The notes under the pieces: generated by a model | Seen by the model: only the letters and a program-made list of their open reading frames with translations | What the model was told of the DNA's origin: nothing | Database searches by the model: none | Position numbers and translations under genes: made by a program | DNA from: Actinomycetes bacterium | Lineage (GTDB): Bacteria; Actinomycetota; Actinomycetes; Propionibacteriales; Nocardioidaceae | Direction: 5' to 3' | Assembly (NCBI GenBank): GCA_030432975.1 | Contig: JAUILS010000002.1 | Location: 1 to 53,873, forward strand | Length of the DNA: 53,873 bases | Part shown: positions 43,499-51,134 of the stretch, in pieces | Layout of the letters: each line of letters begins with the position of its first letter | Numbering within the stretch: the stretch's first letter is position 1

Positions 43499-46400
43499 CT
43501 AGCCGCCCCACGCCCTCGGGACCTGGCGTCGCAGGTCGAGGGTGTGGGGGTACTCGGCGGACCGGGTGCGGCGCGCCTCGGCCTCGACGGCCGCCACGTC
43601 GACCTCCCCGGTCATGAACCCACGCTCCTCGAAACGGCTGGCCCGCCGCGCCTCCGCCTCCTGGGCGTTGACGGGGGGCACGTCGTAGGACCTACCCCCG
43701 GGGTGCACCACATGGTAGGTGCAGCCGCCGAGCGAGAGACGGCGGGACAGGTCGACGACATCGAACTGCAACGGGGAGTGGACGCCGATGGTCGGGTGCA
43801 GCGCGGAGTGCGGCTGCCAGGCGCGGTAGCGCACCCCCGCGACCAGCTCGCCGGTGCGGCCCGTCGGGGTCAGCGGGAGCGGGACGCCGTTGCAGGTGAC
43901 CGCGTGCCGGCCGGGCACCGCGGAGGAGACGCGCACCTGGAGCCGCTCGACCGAGGAGTCGACGTAGCGGGCGGTTCCGGTGCCGGTGGCCTCCTCGCCG
44001 AGCACCCGCCACGGCTCGATGGCCTGGCGCAGCTCGAGCTCGACGCCACCGCGCACGACGGTGCCGATGCGAGGGAAGCGGAACTCCAGGAACGGCGCGA
44101 ACCACTCCTCCTCCAGCGGGAAGCCGTGGGCGCGCAGGTCGGCGACGACCTCGGCGATGTCGGCCTCCGCCCCATAGGGCAACAGGAAGCGCTCGTGCAG
44201 CTCGGTGCCCCAGCGGATCAGCGGGGCGACGTACGGCGACTCCGCGAAGCGCGCCACCAGCGCCCGCACCAGCAGCGCCTGCACCAGCCCCATCTGGGCG
44301 TGCGGCGGCATCTCGAAGCCGCGCAGCTCCAGCAGCCCGAGGCGGCCCCGCGAGGAGTCGGGGCTGTAGAGCTTGTCGATGCAGAACTCCGCCCGGTGGG
44401 TGTTGCCGGTCAGGTCGGTGAGCAGGTGGCGCAGCGCCCGGTCGACCACCCACGGCGGGCACTCGCCGTCGTCGCGGGTGAGCCGCTCGATCTCGGCGAA
44501 GGCGATCTCCAGCTCGTAGAGCGACTCGGGCCGCCCCTCGTCGACCCGCGGCGCCTGGCTGGTCGGGCCGACGAAGCGGCCGGAGAACAGGAACGACAGG
44601 CTCGGGTGGTGCTGCCACCAGGTGAGCATGCTGACCAGCAGGTCGGGGCGCTGCAGCATCGGCGAGCGCTCGGGCGCGGGCCCGCCCAGCGTCAGGTGGT
44701 TGCCACCGCCGGTGCCGGTGTGGAGGCCGTCGAGGTCGAACTTCTCGGTGCCGAGCCGGGCCTGGCGGGCCACGTCGTAGAGCAGCTCGGTGACCCGGGT
44801 GAGCTCGCCCCAGGACGCGGTCGGCTGCAGGTTGACCTCGATGACGCCCGGATCGGGCGTGACCATCAGCGAGACGACGCGGGGGTCGGGCGGCGGGCCG
44901 TAGCCCTCGATGACGAGGGGGACGCGGACGTCGGCGACGGTCTCGTCGACCAGGGCGAGCAGGGCCGCGAAGTCGTCGAGGTGGTCCAGCGGCGGGAGGA
45001 AGAGATGGACGAAGCCGTCGCGAGCCTCGACGACCAGGGCGGTGCGGGGCGCGTCGGCGGCCTCGTCGACCGGGAGCACCCTGGCGTGCGGGCGGCCGTG
45101 GCCGAGCGGCTCGCGCTCGTGGAGGTACGACGGCTCCGGGTCGACGCGTGGGTCCACCCAGGACACCGAGTCGAGCGGGAGGCGCAGGCCCGCCGGGGAG
45201 TCGCCGGGGAGCAGCACCAGCCGGCCCCGCCGGAAGCGCCACTGCGGGCTCACCCAGGCGCCCTCGCCCTCCTCGTCGGGGTGGAGCGGGAGCACCCACG
45301 CGACCGGGTCGCCGGCCGCCTCGTCGAGCCTCGCCACGTCGGCGAGGGTCGGCTCGTCCGCGTCGGGCGGGTCGCCGGCCGGCCGGCGTACGTCGGCTAC
45401 GAGGGTGGCGAGCGGGTCCTCGTGGGCCGCCACGACCTGGTCGAGCGGCAGCCCGAGGCGCTCGGTCAGCGCCGCCGCGAGCAGCTCGGCCGCCCGGTCG
45501 GCCTCGTCGTCGGGCTCGTCGGCCCACGGGTCGGCGAGCAGCTCGGGGTGCTGCCACAGCGCGACGCCGTCGGTGCGCCAGAGCAGGGCGATCTGCCAAC
45601 GGGGCAGCGGCTCGCCCGGGTACCACTTGCCCTGGGCGCGCTGGACCACGGCGCCGAGCCCGAACACCTCGCCCAGCCGCCGCGCCAGGTCGGTGGCCAG
45701 CTCGCGCTTCTCGGGTCCGTCGGCGTCGGTGTTCCACTGCGGGCTCTCCATGTCGTCGATCGACACGAAGGTCGGCTCGCCGCCCATGGTGAGCTCGAGG
45801 TCGGCCTCGGCCAGCCGCTCGTCGACCAGCTCGCCGACGTGCTGCACGCGGTGCCACTGGTCGGGGGTGTAGGGCAGGGTGACCCGCGGGTCCTCGTGGA
45901 AGCGGGTGACGACGTTGGCGTAGTCGAGGGTCGACTCGCACGGGTCGACCAGCCCGGTGATCGCCGCGGCGCTGGTGGGGTGCGGCGTCGCGGACAGCGG
46001 GATGTGCCCCTCCCCCGCGAACAGCGCGGAGGTCGGGTCGAGACCGATCCAACCGGCGCCGGGCACGAACACCTCGGTCCAGGCGTGCAGGTCGGTGAAG
46101 TCGGCGGTCGGGCCGCTGGGGCCGTCGAGGGCCTCCTGGTCGGCCGCGAGCTGGACGAGGTAGCCGGAGACGAAGCGCGCGGCCAGGCCCAGCTCGCGCA
46201 GCACGCTGACCAGCAGCCAGGCGGAGTCACGACACGAGCCGATGCCGATCTGCAGCGTCTCGTCGGGCGTCTGCACGCCGGGCTCGAGGCGGATGGTGTA
46301 GCCGACGGCGTCGTGGACGGTCTTGTTGACGTGCCAGAGCAGGTCGACGATCGGGCGGCCGCCGAGGTCGCCGAGCCTGTCGACGAGGGCTCGGACCAAG

Positions 46401-46804
46401 GGGCCCGGGCCGGCACTCACCCCGGAGGGGCCGCCGGGCTCGGGGACGCTGCGCAGGTAGGGCTCGAGGTCGACGGCCTGGTCGCCGTACGGGAACGGGT
46501 AGTGCTCGGCCCACTCCTCGACGAAGAAGTCGAACGGGTTGATCACCTGGAGGTCGGCGATCAGCCCGATCACGACCTCCAGCCGGTCGGTCTTCTCCGG
46601 GAACACCAGCCGGGCGACGTGGTTGCCGAACGGGTCCTGCTGCCAGTTGAGGAAGTGCTCCTCGGGGATGACGGTCATCGAGTAGGCCTCGATCGGCGTC
46701 CGCGAGTGCGGCGCCGGCCGCAGCCGCACCGAGTGCGGGCCCAGCGAGACGCGCCGGTCGAAGGTGTACGTCGTCCGGTGCTCGATCGACACCTTGATGC
46801 CCAT
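43499..46804 (-). CDS. Large DUF2126/transglutaminase protein
   Basis: 1101 residues. The ATG at 46804 has TAGGGT six bases upstream (leaderless layout). Residues about 1-300 are a transglutaminase domain: IEHRTTYTFDRRVSLGPHSV, GIGSCRDSAWLLVSVLRELG (catalytic Cys), TDLHAWTEVFVPGAGWIG (His) and LDPTSALFAGEGHIPL (Asp). The remaining 750 residues are DUF2126: LTMGGEPTFVSIDD, KRELATDLARRLGEVF, KWYPGEPLPRWQI, HTGTGGGNHLTLGG and DGECPPWVVDRALRHLLTDL, family landmarks. It is first in the four-gene operon. DUF2126 has no known activity; the setting points to amide-bond chemistry. All expected catalytic residues of the transglutaminase part are present. Confidence 0.93.
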   Translation of the reverse strand: MGIKVSIEHRTTYTFDRRVSLGPHSVRLRPAPHSRTPIEAYSMTVIPEEHFLNWQQDPFGNHVARLVFPEKTDRLEVVIGLIADLQVINPFDFFVEEWAEHYPFPYGDQAVDLEPYLRSVPEPGGPSGVSAGPGPLVRALVDRLGDLGGRPIVDLLWHVNKTVHDAVGYTIRLEPGVQTPDETLQIGIGSCRDSAWLLVSVLRELGLAARFVSGYLVQLAADQEALDGPSGPTADFTDLHAWTEVFVPGAGWIGLDPTSALFAGEGHIPLSATPHPTSAAAITGLVDPCESTLDYANVVTRFHEDPRVTLPYTPDQWHRVQHVGELVDERLAEADLELTMGGEPTFVSIDDMESPQWNTDADGPEKRELATDLARRLGEVFGLGAVVQRAQGKWYPGEPLPRWQIALLWRTDGVALWQHPELLADPWADEPDDEADRAAELLAAALTERLGLPLDQVVAAHEDPLATLVADVRRPAGDPPDADEPTLADVARLDEAAGDPVAWVLPLHPDEEGEGAWVSPQWRFRRGRLVLLPGDSPAGLRLPLDSVSWVDPRVDPEPSYLHEREPLGHGRPHARVLPVDEAADAPRTALVVEARDGFVHLFLPPLDHLDDFAALLALVDETVADVRVPLVIEGYGPPPDPRVVSLMVTPDPGVIEVNLQPTASWGELTRVTELLYDVARQARLGTEKFDLDGLHTGTGGGNHLTLGGPAPERSPMLQRPDLLVSMLTWWQHHPSLSFLFSGRFVGPTSQAPRVDEGRPESLYELEIAFAEIERLTRDDGECPPWVVDRALRHLLTDLTGNTHRAEFCIDKLYSPDSSRGRLGLLELRGFEMPPHAQMGLVQALLVRALVARFAESPYVAPLIRWGTELHERFLLPYGAEADIAEVVADLRAHGFPLEEEWFAPFLEFRFPRIGTVVRGGVELELRQAIEPWRVLGEEATGTGTARYVDSSVERLQVRVSSAVPGRHAVTCNGVPLPLTPTGRTGELVAGVRYRAWQPHSALHPTIGVHSPLQFDVVDLSRRLSLGGCTYHVVHPGGRSYDVPPVNAQEAEARRASRFEERGFMTGEVDVAAVEAEARRTRSAEYPHTLDLRRQVPRAWGG

Positions 46805-46810
46805 GGCCAG

Positions 46811-46816
46811 ACCCTA
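46811..46816 (-). promoter_or_regulatory. -10 element for leaderless DUF2126 operon
   Basis: TAGGGT, six bases, then the ATG at 46804. This marks the probable promoter of the ATP-grasp/transglutaminase operon. Confidence 0.5.
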
Positions 46817-46892
46817 GGCCGTGGATGTCACGACCGTGTTTCGGTGTCCGGCCCGGCGTGTGGGCCCCGGCCGGTGGCCCTCGCGGCGCGGG

Positions 46893-47354
46893 TCAGCCGC
46901 TGCCGCCGACGTCGAACTCGTAGGCCTCGTAGACCAGGTCGGCGCCGCGCTGCCGGTGGCCCATCAGGAGGTTGAGCACCGCGGTGCCCGCGTCGCGCAC
47001 CGCGCGGACGTCGACGTCCGGACCGCCGACGAGGTCGAGCAGCGCGGCCACCTGCTCCTGCATCGTCTCGTGCTCCGCGGTCAGCTGGGCGACCGGTCCG
47101 GACAGTCGTGGGGCCGCGACGACGAGCTCGCGGTGGAGTCCGTCGGGCCCCTCCGTCACCGCGATGTGCTCCCGCAGGCCGACCTCCAGCCCCCGGACGG
47201 CGGCCCGCACCTGCTCCGCCCAGCGGCCGGCCTGGCCGTTGGACGGAGCGGCCAGGGCGAGCTCCAGGTCGCTCATCGCCGCTCTCAGCTCGACGCGACG
47301 CTGCCGCAGCGTCGTGCCGAGATCCCGGTCGAGGTCTGTCGAGTGCGAAGACAT
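46893..47354 (-). CDS. Hemerythrin-like helical protein
   Basis: 153 residues from the ATG at 47354, preceded by GGAGGGCGTC. Predicted four-helix protein: VRGLEVGLREHIAVTEGPDGLHRELV, LTAEHETMQEQVAALLDLV and LLMGHRQRGADLVYEAYEFD supply the spaced His/Glu residues of a hemerythrin-type di-iron site (H...E...H...E, H). The final GHRQRGADLVYEAYEFDVGG block is conserved in actinobacterial relatives as I recall. It could sense oxygen or store iron. A GATAAT hexamer at 47396-47401 is a possible -10. It is transcribed toward the DUF2126 operon but has its own start region. Confidence 0.7.
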   Translation of the reverse strand: MSSHSTDLDRDLGTTLRQRRVELRAAMSDLELALAAPSNGQAGRWAEQVRAAVRGLEVGLREHIAVTEGPDGLHRELVVAAPRLSGPVAQLTAEHETMQEQVAALLDLVGGPDVDVRAVRDAGTAVLNLLMGHRQRGADLVYEAYEFDVGGSG

Positions 47355-47395
47355 GACGCCCTCCGATCCGCGCGCCCCTCGGGGCTGATGCCCCC

Positions 47396-47401
47396 ATTAT
47401 C
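47396..47401 (-). promoter_or_regulatory. Possible -10 element for hemerythrin-like gene
   Basis: GATAAT about 41 bases upstream of the ATG, allowing an ordinary leader with the GGAGG ribosome site. No clear -35 is seen. Confidence 0.35.
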
Positions 47402-47433
47402 CCTCGCGGGGCGGCTCGCGGCAGCGGCGCTTC

Positions 47434-48351
47434 TCACACCTCCAGCGCGACCCCGGTCTCCCGCTCGGAGAACGCCCACAGGCTGTCGAGCACCCGGTCG
47501 GACGTGCGACGCGGGTGCGGCACCTTGACGGCCGGGCCGCGGGTGACGAACAGCGGGCCGTAGAGCTCGCCGCTCGCGGCCGCCGGGTCGGTCGCCGCCC
47601 GGATCTGGGGCATCGCGCCGTCCTCCAGGCTCATCCCGGTGTAGCGGGCCGCCCACGCCCAGAAGGGCCCGGATCGGCCGCCGCCGCCCTCGCGGACGGT
47701 GCGCGTCTGCAGGTCGCTGTGGGTGAGGCCCGGGTGGGCGGCCAGGCTGAGGGCGTCGGCACCGGCCCGCTCCAACGTGCGGTGCAGGCCGAGGGCGAAC
47801 TCGTAGTTGGCGAGCTTGGAGGTGCCGTAGGCCTGCCACGGGTCGTAGCGCTCCTGCTGGTGCGGGTCGTCGGGACGGACCCGGCGCCCGGCCATCATCG
47901 CCATCGAGGTGACGGTGACGACGCGGGCCCGCGGGGCGGCCAAGATCGCCGGCATGAGCAGGGCGGTCAGGGTCCAGTGGCCGAGGTGGTTGACGCCCAG
48001 CTGCATCTCGAAGCCGTCCTCGGTCTGCCGCTGCGGCGTCGCCATCAGGCCGGCGTTGTTGACCAGGATGTCGAGCCGCTCGTGGCTCGCGCGGATCTGC
48101 TCGGCCGCGCGGCGCACCGAGGCCTGCGAGGCGAGGTCGAGCTCGACGAGCTCGAGCGACGCGTCCGAGGTCGCCGCCCTGACCTCGTCGACGGCTCGGG
48201 CGGCCTTCTCCTGGTCGCGCGCCGCCATCACCACGTGGGCACCCCTGGCGGCCAGCACCGTCGCCGTCTGCAGGCCGAGGCCGCCGTTGGCGCCGGTGAC
48301 GACCGCCGTACGCCCGGTCAGGTCGGGCACGGAGTCGGAGGTGAAGGTCAT
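47434..48351 (-). CDS. Short-chain dehydrogenase/reductase
   Basis: 305 residues. The nucleotide-binding motif TGANGGLG is near residue 19, NNAGLMA near 97, and the catalytic motif YGTSKLANYEF (Y-x-x-x-K) near 175, with the Ser in VVTVTSMAMM about 20 residues earlier. The long C-terminal part (AAHPGLTHSDL and on) fits the retinol-dehydrogenase-like or oxidoreductase-like SDR group rather than FabG. NADP preference is suggested by the AARD stretch after beta-strand 2 (Arg). GGAAGGA upstream of the ATG fixes the start. Substrate unknown. Divergent from the multi-TM gene at 48474. Confidence 0.9.
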   Translation of the reverse strand: MTFTSDSVPDLTGRTAVVTGANGGLGLQTATVLAARGAHVVMAARDQEKAARAVDEVRAATSDASLELVELDLASQASVRRAAEQIRASHERLDILVNNAGLMATPQRQTEDGFEMQLGVNHLGHWTLTALLMPAILAAPRARVVTVTSMAMMAGRRVRPDDPHQQERYDPWQAYGTSKLANYEFALGLHRTLERAGADALSLAAHPGLTHSDLQTRTVREGGGGRSGPFWAWAARYTGMSLEDGAMPQIRAATDPAAASGELYGPLFVTRGPAVKVPHPRRTSDRVLDSLWAFSERETGVALEV

Positions 48352-48473
48352 GTGGCGGGTCCTTCCGCGTCGTGTCCTCCCAGCCTGCCCCGCCGGTGGT
48401 GACGGCGCCCCACCGACGGCGCCACGCCGACGGCGCGTCGCCGACCTCGCCGGAGCCCTGGGAGGATCGGGAC

Positions 48474-49568
48474 ATGAGCCCGGAGGTTGCGACCGTCTTC
48501 TGGCTGGTCGTCGCGGCGCGGTTCGTGTTGCCGCTGTTCATCCCGAAGTATCCGCTGCCGGCGCTGCTGGCCTGTCTGGTGTTGGACGCAGCGGACCAGA
48601 CGATCTTCCAGTCCTTCGGTTTCGACCCGCCGGGCTACCAGGGCTACGACAAGGCCATGGACAACTTCTACCTGGCGATGGCCTTCCTGTCGTCCATGCG
48701 GAACTGGACGAGCCTTCCCGCGATGGGCGTCGCCCGCTTCCTGTTCTTCTATCGGATGGTCGGGGTGGTCCTCTTCGAGCTCACCGGATGGCGGGCGGTG
48801 CTGCTGCTGTTCCCCAACACCTTCGAGTACTTCTTCATCGCCTACGAGCTCGTCCGGACCAGGTGGAACCCGCTCCGGGTCTCGCTGCGGTCCTGGATCC
48901 TCACCGCCGCGACGATCTGGGTCGTCATCAAGCTGCCCCAGGAGTACTGGCTGCACGTCGCCCAGCTCGACTTCACCGACACGGTGCGCGACGTGCCCTG
49001 GTTCGGCCCGGCCGTCGTCGTGGGCGTGCTCGCGCTGCTCGCGGTGCTGCTCCTCGTCGTGCGCCCCCGGCTCCCGCAGCCCGACTGGAGCCTGCGCATC
49101 GCGGCGGACCCCTTGCCGTCGGCGATGGACGGTGCGGACGAGCGCTCCGCCTGGGCGAGAGCGCACGGCAGGGTCTGGTCGGCCGACACGCTCGAGAAGG
49201 TCGCGCTGGTCGGGCTGCTCAGCCTGGTCTTCGCCCAGGTCCTCGACCTGGAGGCCTCGAACCTGGAGCTCGTCCTCGAGCTGGCGGCACTCGTTCTCGC
49301 GAGCACCTGGGTCAGCCTGGCGCTGGCGCGCCGCGGTGCCCTCGGCATCGAGTCGCTGGCCCTGGCCCTGCTGGTCAGGCTCGCGCTCAACTTCGGGATC
49401 GTCATGCTTGCCGTGTGGAGCCCGCTGAGCACCGGCCCGGGGCCGGACACCCGCTGGACCGCCGTGGCGTTCTTCGTCGTGCTGCTCAGCCTGCTCACCA
49501 CGGTCCACGACCGCTTCAGCCCGGTGAGCGGCTATCGGCGGGAGCAGGCGCTGCTCGCAACGGCGTAG
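48474..49568 (+). CDS. Multi-TM membrane protein, unknown function
   Basis: 364 residues from the ATG at 48474, with GGGAGG about nine bases upstream. Eight to ten hydrophobic segments are visible, for example VATVFWLVVAARFVLPLFI, VVLFELTGWRAVLLLFPNTF, FFIAYELVRTRWNPL, AVVVGVLALLAVLLLVV, VALVGLLSLVFAQVL and FFVVLLSLLTTVH. A polar loop with SADTLEK sits between the two halves (about residues 205-240). I recognise no family and no transport or enzyme motif. Codon use is normal. It reads toward the tRNA-Arg gene, which lies on the opposite strand. Confidence 0.7.
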   Translation: MSPEVATVFWLVVAARFVLPLFIPKYPLPALLACLVLDAADQTIFQSFGFDPPGYQGYDKAMDNFYLAMAFLSSMRNWTSLPAMGVARFLFFYRMVGVVLFELTGWRAVLLLFPNTFEYFFIAYELVRTRWNPLRVSLRSWILTAATIWVVIKLPQEYWLHVAQLDFTDTVRDVPWFGPAVVVGVLALLAVLLLVVRPRLPQPDWSLRIAADPLPSAMDGADERSAWARAHGRVWSADTLEKVALVGLLSLVFAQVLDLEASNLELVLELAALVLASTWVSLALARRGALGIESLALALLVRLALNFGIVMLAVWSPLSTGPGPDTRWTAVAFFVVLLSLLTTVHDRFSPVSGYRREQALLATA

Positions 49569-49589
49569 CCGCCGCGCGCAGCGCATCGG

Positions 49590-49662
49590 CGCGCCCGTAG
49601 GGATTCGAACCCCAAACCTTCTGATCCGTAGTCAGATGCTCTATCCGTTGAGCTACGGGCGC
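49590..49662 (-). tRNA. tRNA-Arg (anticodon ACG)
   Basis: The minus strand folds into a complete cloverleaf: acceptor GCGCCCG/CGGGCGC, D arm GCTC-AACGGATA-GAGC, anticodon stem TCTGA/TCAGA around loop CTACGGA with anticodon ACG, a five-base variable loop AGGTT, and T arm with loop TTCGAAT. The length is 73 with discriminator G. CCA is not encoded. It reads CGN codons (A34 becomes inosine in bacteria). tRNA genes are common integration targets, but no integrase is nearby. Confidence 0.97.
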
Positions 49663-49748
49663 CTGTCACGAGGACTGCACGAGGATAGCCGAACGGGTGG
49701 GGGATGCCGAAATCCCTTCCGGCCGCCCGAGCCGCCCACCGATCGCTC

Positions 49749-50981
49749 TCAGTCGGCGGCGCGCGGGTCGACCTCCGCCGCGACGCCGTCGGGTGAGTCC
49801 TCGTCGCCGTGCCAGTGCGGGGTCTCCTCCTCGTCGTCGAAACCGCGGGCGACGACGATGTCGGTGGACGAGTGCAGCAGGATCGACAGCACCACCGTCA
49901 TCGCGACCAGGTGGAACAGCTCGTCGCCGCTGTCGATGCCCGCGTTGAGGACGTAGAGGCCATAGACCACGGACGCGAAGCCCTTCGGGCCGAACCACAT
50001 CGCGGCGAACTGCTCCCGCTTGGTGAGCTCCGCGCCCCAGAAGGACACCCACAGCGCCACGGGCCGGGCGACGAAGATCGCCAGCACCACGAACACCCAC
50101 CCGCCGAGAGGTACGTCGGCCACGAACGACGGCGTGATCAGCGCGCCGAAGACCAGCAGCGCCGCCAGCTTGAGCAGCTCGGCCACCAGCTCGCCGAACT
50201 CCACGAACGTCTCGCGCTGCCGCTCCCCGGTGGTGGCGATCGTGATGCCTGCCGCGAAGGCGGCGAGGAAGAGGTTGGCGTGGGTGGCCTCGGCCAGCGC
50301 CAGCACCAGCAGCCCGATCGCGACGGCGTTCAGCGGCTCGTAGTGGGCCGACGCCCGGAACCACCGGGTGCGCTCGAGCCGGATCGCGGCGTAGGGCACC
50401 ACGATCCCGATCACCAGCCCGAGGGCGAGCTCGGCGGAGAGCTCGCCGACGTGCAGGTCCTCCTCGCCGGCGGCGATGGCGAGGAGCACCACGACGAACG
50501 GCAGCGCCAGCCCGTCGTTGACCCCGGACTCGACGTTGAGCAGGTGACGCAGCCGGCCGGGCACCTTGTCGTTGCCGACCAGCGCGGCGGCGAAGACCGG
50601 GTCGGTCGGGGCCAGCACCGCCCCGAGCAGCAGCGCGTCCACCCAGTCCAGGCCCGCGACGTAGTGGGCGAGCACCGCCGTGACGACGAGGGTCAGCGGG
50701 AGGCCGAGCAGCAGCGCGCGGCCGGGGAGCCGCCAGGCGGAGCGGAGGTCCTGGAAGCCCACCCGCATCCCGTCGGTGAAGAGCACCGCAAAGAGCGCCA
50801 GCTCGGCGAGGAGGCCGACGATGTCGTCGTCGCCGGTCACGTCGATGACGTCGAGCACCCCCGGGCCGAGCGCGAACCCCGCCACGAGGAACAGCACGGC
50901 GGTCGACAGCACCGTGCGATGGGCGAGGTGCGAGACCAGGACCGCCAGCAGCAGCACGGCGGCGTACGCCAGCAACAGCAC
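49749..50981 (-). CDS. Cation:proton antiporter (CPA1/NhaP-like Na+/H+ exchanger)
   Basis: 410 residues from the GTG at 50981, chosen because AGAGGGGGA lies six bases upstream and a TAGGAT (51019-51024) would give a leader of about 30 bases. About eleven to twelve TM segments. Family marks are LALFAVLFTDGMRVGFQDLR, GAVLAPTDPVFAAALVGNDKVPGRLRHLLNVESGVNDGLALP (the A-P-T-D-P and E-S-G-x-N-D exchanger motif) and FVEFGELVAELLKLAALLVFG. It exchanges Na+ (or K+) for protons for pH and salt homeostasis. The ORF-track start far upstream is read through PEP carboxykinase and is wrong. Divergent from the PEPCK gene. Confidence 0.9.
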   Translation of the reverse strand: MLLLAYAAVLLLAVLVSHLAHRTVLSTAVLFLVAGFALGPGVLDVIDVTGDDDIVGLLAELALFAVLFTDGMRVGFQDLRSAWRLPGRALLLGLPLTLVVTAVLAHYVAGLDWVDALLLGAVLAPTDPVFAAALVGNDKVPGRLRHLLNVESGVNDGLALPFVVVLLAIAAGEEDLHVGELSAELALGLVIGIVVPYAAIRLERTRWFRASAHYEPLNAVAIGLLVLALAEATHANLFLAAFAAGITIATTGERQRETFVEFGELVAELLKLAALLVFGALITPSFVADVPLGGWVFVVLAIFVARPVALWVSFWGAELTKREQFAAMWFGPKGFASVVYGLYVLNAGIDSGDELFHLVAMTVVLSILLHSSTDIVVARGFDDEEETPHWHGDEDSPDGVAAEVDPRAAD

Positions 50982-51018
50982 GGCAAATCCCCCTCTGCGT
51001 GTGGCCTGGGACACACGA

Positions 51019-51024
51019 ATCCTA
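51019..51024 (-). promoter_or_regulatory. -10 element for antiporter gene
   Basis: TAGGAT on the minus strand, about 30-38 bases before the SD-led GTG at 50981. Consistent with an ordinary leadered transcript. Confidence 0.4.
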
Positions 51025-51028
51025 CGGA

Positions 51029-51040
51029 TGGATCGATCCA
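51029..51040. promoter_or_regulatory. Candidate operator palindrome TGGATCGATCCA
   Basis: A perfect 12-base palindrome between the two divergent -10 candidates of the antiporter and PEPCK genes. It would overlap the antiporter promoter spacer. Function unproven; chance occurrence is possible. Confidence 0.35.
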
Positions 51041-51064
51041 ATAGGCGGACCGGTCCCCGCTCCC

Positions 51065-51070
51065 TATCGT
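51065..51070 (+). promoter_or_regulatory. Possible -10 element for PEP carboxykinase gene
   Basis: TATCGT, giving a leader of about 58 bases before the ATG at 51135. No clear -35. Confidence 0.35.
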
Positions 51071-51134
51071 CGCCCCCAAGACCGGGCGACAACGAGGTCC
51101 TCCGCCGATCCAGAAAGGTGCGAGGGGAACGAAC

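Noticed and set aside
49590-49662. tRNA-Arg as an attachment site of an integrated element
   Set aside because: No integrase, no direct repeat of the tRNA 3' end seen nearby, and flanking genes are ordinary chromosomal ones.
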